A stretch of DNA of 64,000 bases from Desulfobaccales bacterium (GCA_041648175.1 JBAZPO010000005.1:124001-188000), one strand, 5' to 3'. Shown: positions 24,631-33,933, numbered from the stretch's first letter. The notes: a model not told the origin generated them from the letters alone. Translations and numbers: made by a program.

Positions 24631-26670
24631 ATGGAATTTCGCAGCGTCAATACCACCTGTTCTTACTGCGGCTGCGGCTGCGGCCTCCTCCTGCAGGTCT
24701 TGGATGATCAGGTAATTTCCACCCTGCCGGTGAAAACCCACCCGGTCAGCCAGGGCAGCCTTTGCATCAAAGGCTGGAACATTCACGAGTTTGTCGGCAG
24801 CGACCAGCGCCTGAAGCAACCGTTTATGCGCCAAGATGGCCAACTGGCACCGGTGAGTTGGGATGAAGCCCTGGACACCGCGGCCCAGGGGTTAAAGAAG
24901 GTCGTGGACCAATACGGCCCCGACGCAGTGGCGGTGCTGGCTTCCGCCAAGGTCACCAACGAAGAGAACTATCTGATCCAAAAATTCGCCCGGGCCGCCA
25001 TCGGCACCAACAACGTCGATCACTGCGCCCGCCTCTGACACAGCTCAACCGTGGTCGGTCTGGCCGCGGCTTTCGGTTCCGGCGCCATGACCAACTCTTT
25101 GCCTGAGTTAGCCAACGCCAAATGCATCTTCATCATCGGCTCCAATACCACCGAAAATCACCCCATCGCCGCCAAATGGGTCTTCCGGGGCCAAGAAAAC
25201 GGCGCCAAGATCATCGTAGTAGATCCCCGCTTCACCCAGATGGCCTTTCTGGCGGATATCGCAGTGCAGCATAACCTGGGCACCGATGTGGCCCTCATCA
25301 ACGGCCTGATGCATATTATTATTAAAGAAGGCTGGCACGATAAGGCGTACATTGACGAGCGCACTGAAGGCTTCGAAGCATTGGCAGCCAAGGTCGAGGA
25401 ATATGCTCCGGAAAAGGTAGCTCAAATCACCGGTATCGATGCCGCCATCCTACGCCGGATGGCCGAAATGTTTGCCAAGACCAAGCCCGCGGCCATCATT
25501 TACTGCATGGGCATCACCCAGCACACCACCGGCGTGGACAACGTCAAATCCCTGGCCAACCTGGCCATGCTCACCGGCAATGTGGGCGTGGCCTCCGGCG
25601 GCGTCAACCCTCTAAGGGGCCAGAACAACGTCCAGGGGGCCTGCGACATGGGCGGCCTGCCCAACGTCTTCACAGGCTACCAGCCGGTGGCCGACGAAGC
25701 CGCCAACGCCAAGTTCTCCCAGGCCTGGGGCCGGGACCTGCCCAAAAAACCGGGGCTCACCATGCTGGAGATGTTCCAAGGCATCGATGAAGGCAAGATT
25801 AAAGCCCTTTATGTCGTGGGCGAAAATCCCCTGGTCACCGACCCGGACTTGCGCCATGTCGAATCGGCCCTCAAGAAACTGGACATCTTCATCGTCCAGG
25901 ATATCTTCCTGACCCAAACGGCTAAATTGGCGGACCTGGTCCTCCCCGGCACGTCTTTCGCCGAAAAAGACGGCACCTTCAGCAACACCGAACGCCGGGT
26001 GGAGCTGGTGCGCCAGGCGATTAAGCCCGTGGGCGACTCCCGCCCTGACTGGCAGATCACTCAGGACCTGTCCACCCGTGTCGGTTATCCCATGCACTAC
26101 GCCTCTCCGGAAGAGGTCTTCGAGGAGATCAAGAGCCTTACCCCCAGCTATGCCGGCATGAGCTATGCACGCCTGGCCGACAAAGGCCTGCAGTGGCCCT
26201 GCCCTACTCCGGACCATCCCGGCACCGAGTTTCTGCATAAAGACCGGTTCAGCCGGGGCAAGGGGGCTTTTTCCGTCATAGACTACAAGCCGCCGGCGGA
26301 GGTGGCGGACTCGGACTACCCGATGCTGCTTTCCACCGGGCGAGCCTTCATGCATTACCACTCCGGCTCCATGACCCGGGTTTCGCCCACCCTGCACCAG
26401 GAATTGCCGGAGGGCTACGTGGAGATCAGTCCGGTGGACGCCAAAGTCATGCAGATTAAAGACGGAGAGCGGGTTAAGGTCAGCTCCCGCCGGGGCGAAA
26501 TCCAGATCAAGGCCAAGATCAGCCGCAAAGTGAACCGGGGTGTGGTCTTCATCCCCTTCCACTTTGCCGAGGCCGCGGCCAACGTCCTCACCAACCCGGC
26601 CTGCGACCCTGTGGCCAAGATCCCGGAATTCAAAGTCTGCGCCGTTAAAGTGGAGAAACTGGCGGCATAG
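24631..26670 (+). CDS. fdhA: formate dehydrogenase alpha, selenoprotein (TGA=Sec136)
   Basis: 679 residues when the in-frame TGA at 25036-25038 is read as selenocysteine. The codon sits in DHCARL-U-HSST, the active-site position of Mo/W formate dehydrogenases, followed by the conserved His, and a SECIS-like hairpin starts 12 bases after it. N-terminal 4Fe-4S site at Cys10, 13, 17 and 45; molybdopterin domains follow (GVNPLRGQNNVQGACDMGG, then the C-terminal dinucleotide-binding barrel). AGGAG lies 7 bases before the ATG. No electron-transfer subunit gene is adjacent, so the redox partner must be elsewhere. Not a pseudogene: frame and motifs are intact on both sides. Confidence 0.95.
25036..25067 (+). 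promoter_or_regulatory. bacterial SECIS element
   Basis: Right after the TGA, GTGGTC (25051-25056) pairs with GGCCGC (25062-25067), including G-U pairs, around a GGTCT loop. The loop matches the GGUCU apical loop known from E. coli fdhF, where SelB binds. Confidence 0.8.
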
Positions 26671-26692
26671 AGCGATATAGACATTAAGAAAG

Positions 26693-26725
26693 AACTAGGG
26701 TGTCCCGAGCCACCCTAGTTTTTTA
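26693..26725 (+). terminator. intrinsic terminator after fdhA
   Basis: AACTAGGGTG pairs with CACCCTAGTT across an 8-base loop, followed by TTTTAT. It ends fdhA transcription, so the gene is probably monocistronic. Confidence 0.9.
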
Positions 26726-26831
26726 TCTTCGCGCCTTGGCGTGAGTTTTTGTGGAAGTCCAATGGCGGAAACGTTCCCTGTCTCAATTTTTTAGCTCTTG
26801 CCATCCCACTGGACCGCGATACAATGCCATC

Positions 26832-28088
26832 ATGATGGAATTATTGGCCGAAATCAAAAGCCGGGCGCAGGGCCTGGGCGATGAGCTGGTGACCCTGCGG
26901 CGGGAGTTCCACCAATACCCGGAACTCTCCCACCACGAGGAACGCACCGCCCGGGTGGTGGCAGAGTATTTGCAGAACCTGGGCTTGGAGGTAAAAACCG
27001 GTCTGGCTGGCCACGGGGTGCTGGGGGTTTTGAAAGGCGCCCGGCCGGGGCGGGCGGTAGCCTGGCGGGCCGACATGGACGCCTTGCCCATCGTCGAGAA
27101 GCTGAAGCTCCCCTGGTGCTCTCAGGTTGAGGGGGTTATGCATGCCTGCGGGCATGACTTCCACGTGAGCATCGGTCTGGCCGCGGCTCGCGTGCTCAGC
27201 GAATTCAAGGACCGGCTGGCCGGGGAGTTCCGATTTATCTTCCAACCCGCGGAAGAAGGCCCGCCCATCGGCGATTCCGGCGCCAAGGGCATGGTGCATG
27301 CGGGTGTTCTCGATAACCCAAAGGTGGCCGCGGTGTGCGCCTTGCACGTGGCGCCTAACCTGGACGTGGGGAACATCCGCTATGGCCCGGGGGTGGTGAT
27401 GGCCGGGGCTGACCGCATGATCCTTACGGTCACCGGCAAGTCGGCCCACGGCGCCACACCCCACCGGGGAGTGGACCCCATCCTGGTGACGGCCCAGGTG
27501 CTCAATCAGATTCAGGGTTTCCTGGCCCAGCAGATCGACGCCCGGTCCCCCAAGATTCTAACCTTCGGCCGCATCCAGGGCGGCAACCGCTTCAATATCC
27601 TGGCGGACGAGGTCACTCTGGACGGGAGCCTCCGCTACCTCCAGGAATCGGTGCGCCAGGACGTCCTAAAGGGCCTGCGGCGGCAGTTCGAGGGGCTGTC
27701 CCAGGCCACCGGGGCCGAAGTCAAGCTCACGGTGGAGCCCCTGTTTCCCATGCTCAAAAACGACCCGGCCCTCACCTCCCAGGCGGTGCAGGTGCTTCAG
27801 ACCCTCCTGGGGCCCCAGCGCCTCAAGAGGCTGCATCCGGCCATGGGGAGCGAAGATTTCCCTTATTACGCCGCCATCTCCCCAGGGTTCTATTTTTTCT
27901 TGGGGGTTCGCACTCCAGGCACGCGGGGCCACGCCCTGCACTCCTCCCTATTCAATCCCGATGAAGCGGCCCTGCCTTATGGTCTTATGGCCGCGGCAGG
28001 GCTCTTAGTCTGCCTGAGCGAGCCGCAATTTCCCGCTCTACCACCAGCGGGTCCGGTTCCCCAAGAAGAAGGCCCGGGGGCTATGTAG
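26832..28088 (+). CDS. M20 family amidohydrolase
   Basis: 418 residues from the ATG at 26832; upstream in-frame codons are unlike the family. A dinuclear-metal peptidase fold with HACGHD (metal His/Asp), FQPAEEGP (catalytic Glu) and MGSEDF near the end. Homologues hydrolyse N-acyl or N-acetyl amino acids and similar amides; the substrate is not decided. It is shielded from fdhA by a terminator. The ribosome site is weak. The C-terminal ~20 residues are Pro/Gly-rich and not conserved-looking. Confidence 0.88.
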   Translation: MMELLAEIKSRAQGLGDELVTLRREFHQYPELSHHEERTARVVAEYLQNLGLEVKTGLAGHGVLGVLKGARPGRAVAWRADMDALPIVEKLKLPWCSQVEGVMHACGHDFHVSIGLAAARVLSEFKDRLAGEFRFIFQPAEEGPPIGDSGAKGMVHAGVLDNPKVAAVCALHVAPNLDVGNIRYGPGVVMAGADRMILTVTGKSAHGATPHRGVDPILVTAQVLNQIQGFLAQQIDARSPKILTFGRIQGGNRFNILADEVTLDGSLRYLQESVRQDVLKGLRRQFEGLSQATGAEVKLTVEPLFPMLKNDPALTSQAVQVLQTLLGPQRLKRLHPAMGSEDFPYYAAISPGFYFFLGVRTPGTRGHALHSSLFNPDEAALPYGLMAAAGLLVCLSEPQFPALPPAGPVPQEEGPGAM

Positions 28089-28119
28089 GATGGGGCTTCG
28101 GGGTCCATACCCAGGAGAC

Positions 28120-28209
28120 AATGGCGGCACGGAGAGAGACAATTAAGGTTATGATGGCCACTTGTAAGGCATCAAACACGAGGGAACAAATTTCAGACGC
28201 GCTGGATTA
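28120..28209 (+). CDS. possible 29-residue small ORF
   Basis: ATG to TAG encoding MAARRETIKVMMATCKASN and a further ten residues, with AGGAG three bases before the ATG. The spacing is short and there is no homology I recognise; listed as a weak possibility only. The rest of 28089-28306 shows nothing. Confidence 0.15.
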
Positions 28210-28306
28210 GCAAACGGTTAGGTGTGGAAATAAGACAAAAATTTCTAATTTTCACTTTAAAACTGGTGGGCTTTGAGGATTTTGTCACCCCATGAGGATA
28301 AAGAAA

Positions 28307-28546
28307 TTATCCTGGCCAATCTTCCTCCCAGTCTTCCTTATCCATCCTCTGAGCCGTACTGTTGAACAGGTTGTGCTCTATTGTCCAGTTAGATGTGTTA
28401 AACTTTGGTGAGGCGCCTTGGAAACCTGATTTGTAACTTCCCGGATAGCTGGATGCACAACCAAACGCCGTAAGACTAATCACCACGATTATTAGCAGAG
28501 CAAAGCCAATCCGCCGTCTCCATAAGGGTTTCATCTGAGATCGCAT
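28307..28546 (-). CDS. small putative lipoprotein
   Basis: 79 residues, with AAGGAGG seven bases before the ATG. A basic N-terminus and hydrophobic helix (IGFALLIIVVISLTAFGC) end in a cysteine, a loose lipobox. The rest (SSYPGSYKSGFQGASPKFN...) is unknown. It follows the next entry by 22 bp and has the same AT-rich composition, so the two are probably one operon. Confidence 0.55.
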   Translation of the reverse strand: MRSQMKPLWRRRIGFALLIIVVISLTAFGCASSYPGSYKSGFQGASPKFNTSNWTIEHNLFNSTAQRMDKEDWEEDWPG

Positions 28547-28568
28547 TTCTCTGCCTCCTTTTGCCTAA

Positions 28569-28856
28569 TTACCTTCCCTGTTCAAGCATTTCCTCCAACT
28601 CTTCGGGCTCTAACTTCTGATACCTATTATTCAGATTACGCTTTATTATCATTTCAATGATTCTAACTCCTATATTCTTGTCGTCTGGCATATTATCGTC
28701 GTTCATTGCGTGAGTGCTTCTTTCTACAAGTTCAGCCTGATACTGTGGGCTAGGTATATTGGCTTTATCTTGGCACTTTAGTTCACCAACATTAAATAGC
28801 AACGCCATAAATTGAACTATGACGATAAGATTAATTAAAATAGCCGGTTTTTTCAT
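28569..28856 (-). CDS. small exported protein of unknown function
   Basis: 95 residues: an N-terminal hydrophobic segment (AILINLIVIVQFMALLF) acts as signal or anchor, followed by a charged, mostly helical domain with a MPDDKNIGVRIIEMI stretch and an acidic end (EPEELEEML). Codon use is AT-rich compared with the flanking fdhA, M20 and aro genes, a possible sign of transfer. No family recognised. Confidence 0.55.
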   Translation of the reverse strand: MKKPAILINLIVIVQFMALLFNVGELKCQDKANIPSPQYQAELVERSTHAMNDDNMPDDKNIGVRIIEMIIKRNLNNRYQKLEPEELEEMLEQGR

Positions 28857-29093
28857 GGCAATACCTCAGAATAATCTTATGTGAGTGGAATACCCCTAAA
28901 GCCCCCCTTAATTTTTCTTGTGTGTGTAAACTAAAGCCGCTTGCCTGGTGATTCAATAGGTACATTTACCCTTTTTGGAATAGGCAAAAATGCCTATCCC
29001 TTGACAACTTTTAGCGGAGCGGGCCAGAGTATCGAGAAGCGATAAAAAGCGGGGTTCTGGTGGAGGCTAAAGAGGTAGGGGTAAGGCTGGCTG

Positions 29094-29639
29094 TTAATCA
29101 GCCTGAGGCTTGGAGCGCCTGAGCCAATCCGGCGTGCGGGCCTCGGGGAGGGCGTCGCCGTCGGGGATGTAAGGTTTAAGGTCCAGGATGGGGGAGCCAT
29201 CCCGGGCGTCCAGATCGGCTACCTCCACGATGTTGCCCTTCACGTTGAGGATGCGGCAGGCGGTAAAGCCGATAAGGTTGGGGCGCACCGGGGCGCGACA
29301 GGCGAAAACGCCGGACAAAGGGTTGGCCGGATCGCGGCGGGGATGGACCTGAAGGGTCCGGCGTTCCTCCGGGTTATCGTTTTCGTGGAACCAGTAAAAT
29401 ACCCAGAGGTGCGAGAAACTCTGGAGGCCGTCCAGGGCTGGGGCATATTCCGGAAAAATCTCCAAATAGACCTGTTTGCCCTGCTTTTTCACCACGCCAA
29501 CGGGGTTCAGACAGATGGGTTTGATGGCCTCTCTCCTGAGGTTCTGCGATTTTGGACCCGGGTTTTCAGCGTAGCCGGGGGTTGAAAATAAGAAAACCCA
29601 TATTCCGATTGTGATTAACCATAGCGTCATGGACTTCAT
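29094..29639 (-). CDS. TsaA/TrmO-domain protein with signal peptide
   Basis: 181 residues from the ATG at 29639. Residues 1-23 form a signal peptide or anchor (LWLITIGIWVFLFSTPGYA). The rest is a TsaA (YaeB/VirR) domain: ICLNPVGVV, FPEYAPALDGLQSFSHLWVFYWFH, HPRRDPANPLSGVFACRAPVRPNLIG, DARDGSPILDLKPYIP. Cytoplasmic TrmO methylates t6A37 in tRNA; an exported copy cannot meet tRNA, so it probably does something else, or the hydrophobic start only anchors it to the membrane. It stands alone in the local context. Confidence 0.75.
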   Translation of the reverse strand: MKSMTLWLITIGIWVFLFSTPGYAENPGPKSQNLRREAIKPICLNPVGVVKKQGKQVYLEIFPEYAPALDGLQSFSHLWVFYWFHENDNPEERRTLQVHPRRDPANPLSGVFACRAPVRPNLIGFTACRILNVKGNIVEVADLDARDGSPILDLKPYIPDGDALPEARTPDWLRRSKPQAD

Positions 29640-29717
29640 TTCATAATACATAACTATCTGAAATGAGGGTTGCAAAATTGGGGATTTATATAACATCCTG
29701 AAATCCCCCTAAATCCC

Positions 29718-29989
29718 AGCAATGTCCGGTTAGAAAATTGCATGAGGTTGTGCTGCCCCCCTCACCCCAGCCCTCTCCCCCCGAAGCGGGTGGAGAGGGG
29801 GCAGGAGATGTGGCCGTTTTAGTAACCATAAGGTATTAAATCGGTTCCACTTTTTCCCCTCTCCCCAATGGGGGAGAGGGTTAGGGGGAAGTAATCTTCT
29901 CGGAGCCGGAGTGCGCAGCGATTTTTTGAGCTGTTGGACTACGCCCAACGAACTTCCTCAATTTGCAAAAACCAAACCGGACACTGCTG
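29718..29989. mobile_element. MITE-like insertion, 272 bp
   Basis: Imperfect terminal inverted repeats of ~25 bp: the left end begins AGCAATGTCCGGTT and the right end finishes AACCGGACACTGCT plus one base. It is flanked by direct repeats CCTAAATCCC (29708-29717 and 29990-29999). The interrupted host sequence appears without the insert at 34966-35057. It carries no gene; inside are two CCTCTCCCC palindromes (29755-29803 and 29852-29890). Non-autonomous transposition is inferred. Confidence 0.6.
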
Positions 29990-29990
29990 C

Positions 29991-30057
29991 CTAAATCCCC
30001 CTTTTTCAAAGGGGGACTTAAACTGCCAAGTCCAGTGTTCCGGACCTGAATTTATTT
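29991..30057. repeat. repeat C (AAATCCCCC-TTTTT-GGGGG), copy 1
   Basis: TAAATCCCCCTTTTTCAAAG with the complementary GGGGGACTTAA, then CTGCCAAGT...CCGGACCT. The same order is found at 34993-35057; shorter relatives lie at 48159-48190 and 60741-60770. Confidence 0.7.
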
Positions 30058-30125
30058 GCAGTTAATTCTGAAACAGGCCACTGGTGTTGTGTACCGGAAA
30101 TACCCCACAAAATACTGGTCGTTAT

Positions 30126-30236
30126 AACTCCCCCCCTCGTGGGAGGGGGCTGGAGGGAGGGGGATAACTTAGCGTGACTCCCAACAAATCCACCCCCACC
30201 CCAGCCCTCCCCCATCAAGGGGGAGGGAGTAAAAGG
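30126..30236. repeat. two palindromic repeats of CCCTCCCCC type
   Basis: 30126-30166 (CTCCCCCCCTCGTGGGAGG...) and 30191-30236 (CCCTCCCCCATCAAGGGGGA), in the gap before aroB. The second matches the copy at 44440-44477. Confidence 0.7.
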
Positions 30237-30307
30237 AAGTAAGACGTTTGTAAGATAAACCTGGACGCCACACTCTTTGTGGCGAAGCCAAAATCCACCT
30301 CAAGAAT

Positions 30308-31411
30308 CTATGCCGCCCCCTGCCCCACCGCAAGAAGCTTTTCCAGCACCTCCGCCACCAGATCCAGAGGCACGTCTGCTGCGATCACTGCTTCGCCCAG
30401 GCGGCGCAGCAGCACGAAAGGCACGCCGGTTTCCTGGCGCTTTTTGTCCAGGCGCAATGCACTCATCACAGCATCCGGGTCGAGTTTCGGGAGGGTGCGG
30501 CAGAGGCCGAAGTCTCGAATAAGCTTCCGGCCCCATTCCGCTTCAGCATGATCCAGGCCGGCAAGATGTTCCGACAGAGTCAGGGAGCCTAGCATACCCC
30601 AGGCTACCGCCCGGCCATGGGGGAGGCGGAAGCGGGAAGCTTGCTCCAGGCCGTGGCCCAGGGTGTGCCCGAAGTTGAGGATGCGCCGCAGGTCTCCTTC
30701 CCGTTCGTCTTGCGACACCACCTCGGCCTTGATGGCCGCGGCCCGATAAATGGTTTCCGTCAATGGCGCTGGAGCGTGAAAGAGCTTTGTTCTGGCCACA
30801 GCCAGACTCTGCAATAGGTCCAGATCCCAGATAAAACCGGCCTTGAGGACTTCGGCCAGGCCGTTCAGCTGCTCGGCCTGGGGCAGGGTATGCAGGAATT
30901 CCGGGTCCAGGGCCACCAACCGGGGCTGGTGGAAGGTCCCCAAGAGGTTTTTGCCTTCAGGCAGGTTGATGGCGGTTTTGCCGCCGATGGCTGCGTCCAC
31001 CATGGCCAACAAGGTGGTGGGCACCTGGATGAAGGGCAAGCCCCGCATGAAGATGGAGGCCAGAAAGCCAGAAAGGTCTCCCACCACGCCACCACCCAGG
31101 GCGATGACCGCGGAGCCCCGGTGGGCGCCACGGGCGAGGAGTTCCCGGGCCAGGCGCTGGACCACGGGCCAGGTCTTGGCCCGTTCGCCCGGAGGAGTGG
31201 TCAGCAGCACCGGGGCAAACCCGGCCGCGGCAAGAGAGCCCAGGACGCTGGCGCTGTGCAGACCGGCCACCCGCCGGTCGGAAATCACAAAGAGTTGGGT
31301 GGGGAATTGACTGGGACTCAGTAGAGTTCCCAGACGATGGCGCAGGCCCGGCTCGATTACCAGCCGGTAACTCATGTCCCGGCCGGGGAGCGGAAGGCGA
31401 ATCTCCCGCAT
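30308..31411 (-). CDS. aroB: 3-dehydroquinate synthase
   Basis: 367 residues from the ATG at 31411, which overlaps the aroF stop (TGATG). NAD- and metal-dependent second step of the shikimate pathway. Motifs: ALGGGVVGDLSGFLAS, PTTLLAMVDAAIGGKTAIN, LNFGHTLGHGLE, and HGRAVAWGM with the metal His. It forms an operon with the first-step enzyme just upstream. Confidence 0.96.
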   Translation of the reverse strand: MREIRLPLPGRDMSYRLVIEPGLRHRLGTLLSPSQFPTQLFVISDRRVAGLHSASVLGSLAAAGFAPVLLTTPPGERAKTWPVVQRLARELLARGAHRGSAVIALGGGVVGDLSGFLASIFMRGLPFIQVPTTLLAMVDAAIGGKTAINLPEGKNLLGTFHQPRLVALDPEFLHTLPQAEQLNGLAEVLKAGFIWDLDLLQSLAVARTKLFHAPAPLTETIYRAAAIKAEVVSQDEREGDLRRILNFGHTLGHGLEQASRFRLPHGRAVAWGMLGSLTLSEHLAGLDHAEAEWGRKLIRDFGLCRTLPKLDPDAVMSALRLDKKRQETGVPFVLLRRLGEAVIAADVPLDLVAEVLEKLLAVGQGAA

Positions 31412-32415
31412 CACCAGCCTCCGGGTTTGAGACCCTTGATTTCTTCCATCAACGCCTGGAATTGGTTGGGATAGAGGGATTGCGCCCCGTCGGACATGGC
31501 CTTTTCCGGCTCATGATGCACTTCAATCATCAGCCCGTCACAGCCTGCGGCCACTGCGGCCCGGGCCAGCGGTCCCACCAGGTCCCGGCGCCCGGCCGCG
31601 TGGCTGGGGTCCACGATAATGGGCAGATGACTCTCGCGCCGTGCCGCGGGAATGATGGAGAGGTCCAGGAGATTCCGGGCATGCTCGCCGACGGCCCGGA
31701 CGCCCCGTTCGCAGAGAATCACCTGGGAATTTCCTTCTGACATGATGTATTCCGCGGCCATAAACCACTCGTCTAGAGTGGCGTACATGCCCCGCTTGAG
31801 GACAACCGGCTTCCGGGTGCGGCCGGCGCAGCGCAACAGGCTAAAATTCTGCATATTCCGGGCGCCGATTTGGATGATGTCGACATATTCGGCCACCAGG
31901 CGCAGGGAATCATGGTCAATGGCTTCGGTAACGGTCAACAGCCCGGTCTCTTCCTTAACTTTCTTCAAGATCTTCAAGCCGGCCTTCCCTAAGCCCTGGT
32001 AGCTATAGGGAGAGGTGCGCGGCTTGTAGGCGCCACCCCGGAAGATGCGGGCCCCCGCGGCCTTGACGTGCTCAGCGATGGTCAGGGCCTGGGTCTCGCT
32101 CTCTATGGCGCAGGGACCAGCGATGATCACAAAATGCCGCCGCCCCAGTTCCAAGCCCGGGAAATGAATAATGGTGTCCTCCCGCTTCATTTCCCGACTC
32201 ACCAGCTTGTAGGGGCGAGAGACCGGGATGGCCTGAATCACCCCGGGCATATCCACAAACAGGGCCGAATCTACCGGCCCGGGATTCCGTAAGATAGCGA
32301 TGGCTACCCGTTCCCCACCGGGCATGGGCTGGGCTTCATATCCCATTGAGTCAATCTTGGCCACCACCGCCTTGATCTGGGGTTCGGTGGCGTCCTTGTC
32401 CATTACGATGAGCAT
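31411..32415 (-). CDS. aroF: DAHP synthase (3-deoxy-7-phosphoheptulonate synthase)
   Basis: 334 residues. The ~65-residue ferredoxin-like N-terminal domain (MLIVMDKDATEPQIKAVVAK) marks the type I-beta class and can mediate feedback control. The barrel carries VIIAGPCAIES, FRGGAYKPRTSPYSYQG, VVLKRGM, and IIVDPSHAAGRRDLV. It joins PEP and erythrose 4-phosphate in the first step of aromatic synthesis. GGGGAGAG precedes the ATG. Confidence 0.96.
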   Translation of the reverse strand: MLIVMDKDATEPQIKAVVAKIDSMGYEAQPMPGGERVAIAILRNPGPVDSALFVDMPGVIQAIPVSRPYKLVSREMKREDTIIHFPGLELGRRHFVIIAGPCAIESETQALTIAEHVKAAGARIFRGGAYKPRTSPYSYQGLGKAGLKILKKVKEETGLLTVTEAIDHDSLRLVAEYVDIIQIGARNMQNFSLLRCAGRTRKPVVLKRGMYATLDEWFMAAEYIMSEGNSQVILCERGVRAVGEHARNLLDLSIIPAARRESHLPIIVDPSHAAGRRDLVGPLARAAVAAGCDGLMIEVHHEPEKAMSDGAQSLYPNQFQALMEEIKGLKPGGW

Positions 32416-33265
32416 GGTTACTCTCCCCTAAACGCCGCTGCTAAAGATGAGGGTGCCCGGGGTCAACCGGCCATCAGGGTAATTTCATGAGCATTACCCT
32501 CAGCTTATTTACCAGGGATCGGGGCCAAAAGCAACCGGAAGAGGGGCGACCCTCCAGTCACGGAGATAACGCTGGTACGGTTAAACAAAAGTTGCACTCA
32601 TCGAAGTAAAAATAGCCCCAGTTTTGTAAGGTCGCACCTGCAGGTGCGACCCGCCCCTACAAAAACTAAAATTACCTGGATGACAGTACATGGTAAAAAC
32701 ATGTCCTATTCGGGCATTATTGAGTGCTTTTTTGCCGTTTTATTGTGTTTTAAGGCCGTTTTAGGGCAAATAGCACCCTTGTGAAAGCCCTTTTTTGCCC
32801 CTTCTTGTGCCATGTACCGGATAATTCCGAAACGATTAGCCGCAACATATTGTTGTCATTACGCTTTATGTCGTTTACATTCGCCTGGGGGTCGCCAGGA
32901 ACCGCTTACTTCCAACTCGCAACCGCCAGAATACCGCTGCCAGAGGGTTTTGTGCCGCCATGGGCGCGCTTGGTTTCGTGAAGTTGCAGAGAAATGCGGC
33001 CATAATGGCACAGAGGTTCCACACCCGGAAACTTAATCTGACCAGTGGGAGCAGGGAGCAGTTTTTTCACGTCAGGATTTTCTTTCCTTGTCAGAGGTTT
33101 TTTCTCATTATACCGAGTAGCTCTCAAAAAAGTGATATCGACGTCTCGCATATCATATATAAGATAAGGTGGCGAAGCAGAGCTCGCGGGAAACTTGCGT
33201 TCCCAAGCTGGAGCTTGGGAACGAGAGAAAAAGGGCAAATTAGCGCAGGGACGGACACATGCAGC
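32416..33265. other. 850-bp gap without recognisable gene
   Basis: It holds a perfect 20-bp palindrome GTCGCACCTGCAGGTGCGAC at 32631-32650 and one double-hairpin repeat at 33171-33225. Short open frames exist, but one of them (minus strand, 32906-33238) reads SQAPAWERKF across the hairpin, which is just translated repeat. No RNA gene is recognised. Confidence 0.6.
33171..33225. repeat. double-hairpin repeat B, copy 1
   Basis: A GCAGAGCT half followed by GTTCCCAAGCTGGAGCTTGG and GAACGAG. Other copies are at 41601, 46421 and 59504; a single-hairpin relative is at 40599. Confidence 0.75.
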
Positions 33266-33820
33266 TTAAACCGGACGCCAGCAGAGCAGGGCCATTCCCA
33301 AGGCCATAGCCGCGCCATAGGGAATGGAGCCGCTTTTGAGGGACAGCGGCCGCGGGGGTTTAGCGTCAAAAGTGCGGCAGAGCAGCCAGTTGAGCAAAAA
33401 ATGCCAGCCTTCCCGGAGCCCGGCCAGGAGGCGTCGCTGCCACAGCCAGACCACCAGGATGATCAAACCGCCGCTGATTCCCATATAGATAAAGAGAAGA
33501 AAAGCGCGTTGCAGTCCCAGCCAAGCCCCCAGGGCCGCACTAGCCTTGACATCACCGGCTCCCATGCCCCCCATGAGATAAGGCCCCAGGAGCAGAATAA
33601 AACCCAAGCCCAATCCAGCTAACCCATCCAGGAAACCCGGAAGACCATGGAAGCCCAGTTGAAAGCCCAAACCCGCCAGAGCGCCGCCAAAAGTCAGATA
33701 ATTGGGGATTCGTCTGGATTTGAGGTCCCAGACAGCCATTCCCAGGCTCAGCAGCAGCGGGAAGACCAGGTCAAAATGGGCCTGAAGCCAGGAGCCAAAA
33801 CTATACAGCCAATGGGACAA
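33266..33820 (-). CDS. type IV prepilin peptidase (A24, CpaA-like)
   Basis: 184 residues, with TTG start at 33820 chosen because GGAGG lies five bases before it; the frame opens 12 bases earlier. About five membrane helices with the two catalytic aspartates in AVWDLKSRRIPN and GAGDVKASAALG. It lacks the N-terminal methylase region of PilD, so it is of the short CpaA/TadV type that cleaves Flp-like prepilins. No pilus genes are adjacent. Confidence 0.85.
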   Translation of the reverse strand: MSHWLYSFGSWLQAHFDLVFPLLLSLGMAVWDLKSRRIPNYLTFGGALAGLGFQLGFHGLPGFLDGLAGLGLGFILLLGPYLMGGMGAGDVKASAALGAWLGLQRAFLLFIYMGISGGLIILVVWLWQRRLLAGLREGWHFLLNWLLCRTFDAKPPRPLSLKSGSIPYGAAMALGMALLCWRPV

Positions 33821-33933
33821 CCTTGCCTCCAAAGCTCTTATTTTCCGTCTTGCTTTATTTTTCGGAATTTTATCAGAATAAGGTTAATTTATTCATTCAG
33901 AATGAGAGCCCGGTTGATAAATTTTTGCTGGCT

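Noticed and set aside
25036..25038. Stop codon splitting fdhA, suggesting a pseudogene
   Set aside because: TGA is at the catalytic residue, the frame and motifs continue intact, and a SECIS-like hairpin follows; selenocysteine explains it.
29755..30236. Clustered palindromes as a CRISPR array
   Set aside because: Repeat units differ in sequence and spacing, are self-complementary and have no regular spacers or cas genes nearby.
32906..33238. 110-residue minus-strand open frame in the large gap
   Set aside because: It contains SQAPAWERKF, the translation of the repeat B hairpin, and has no ribosome site or recognisable domain.
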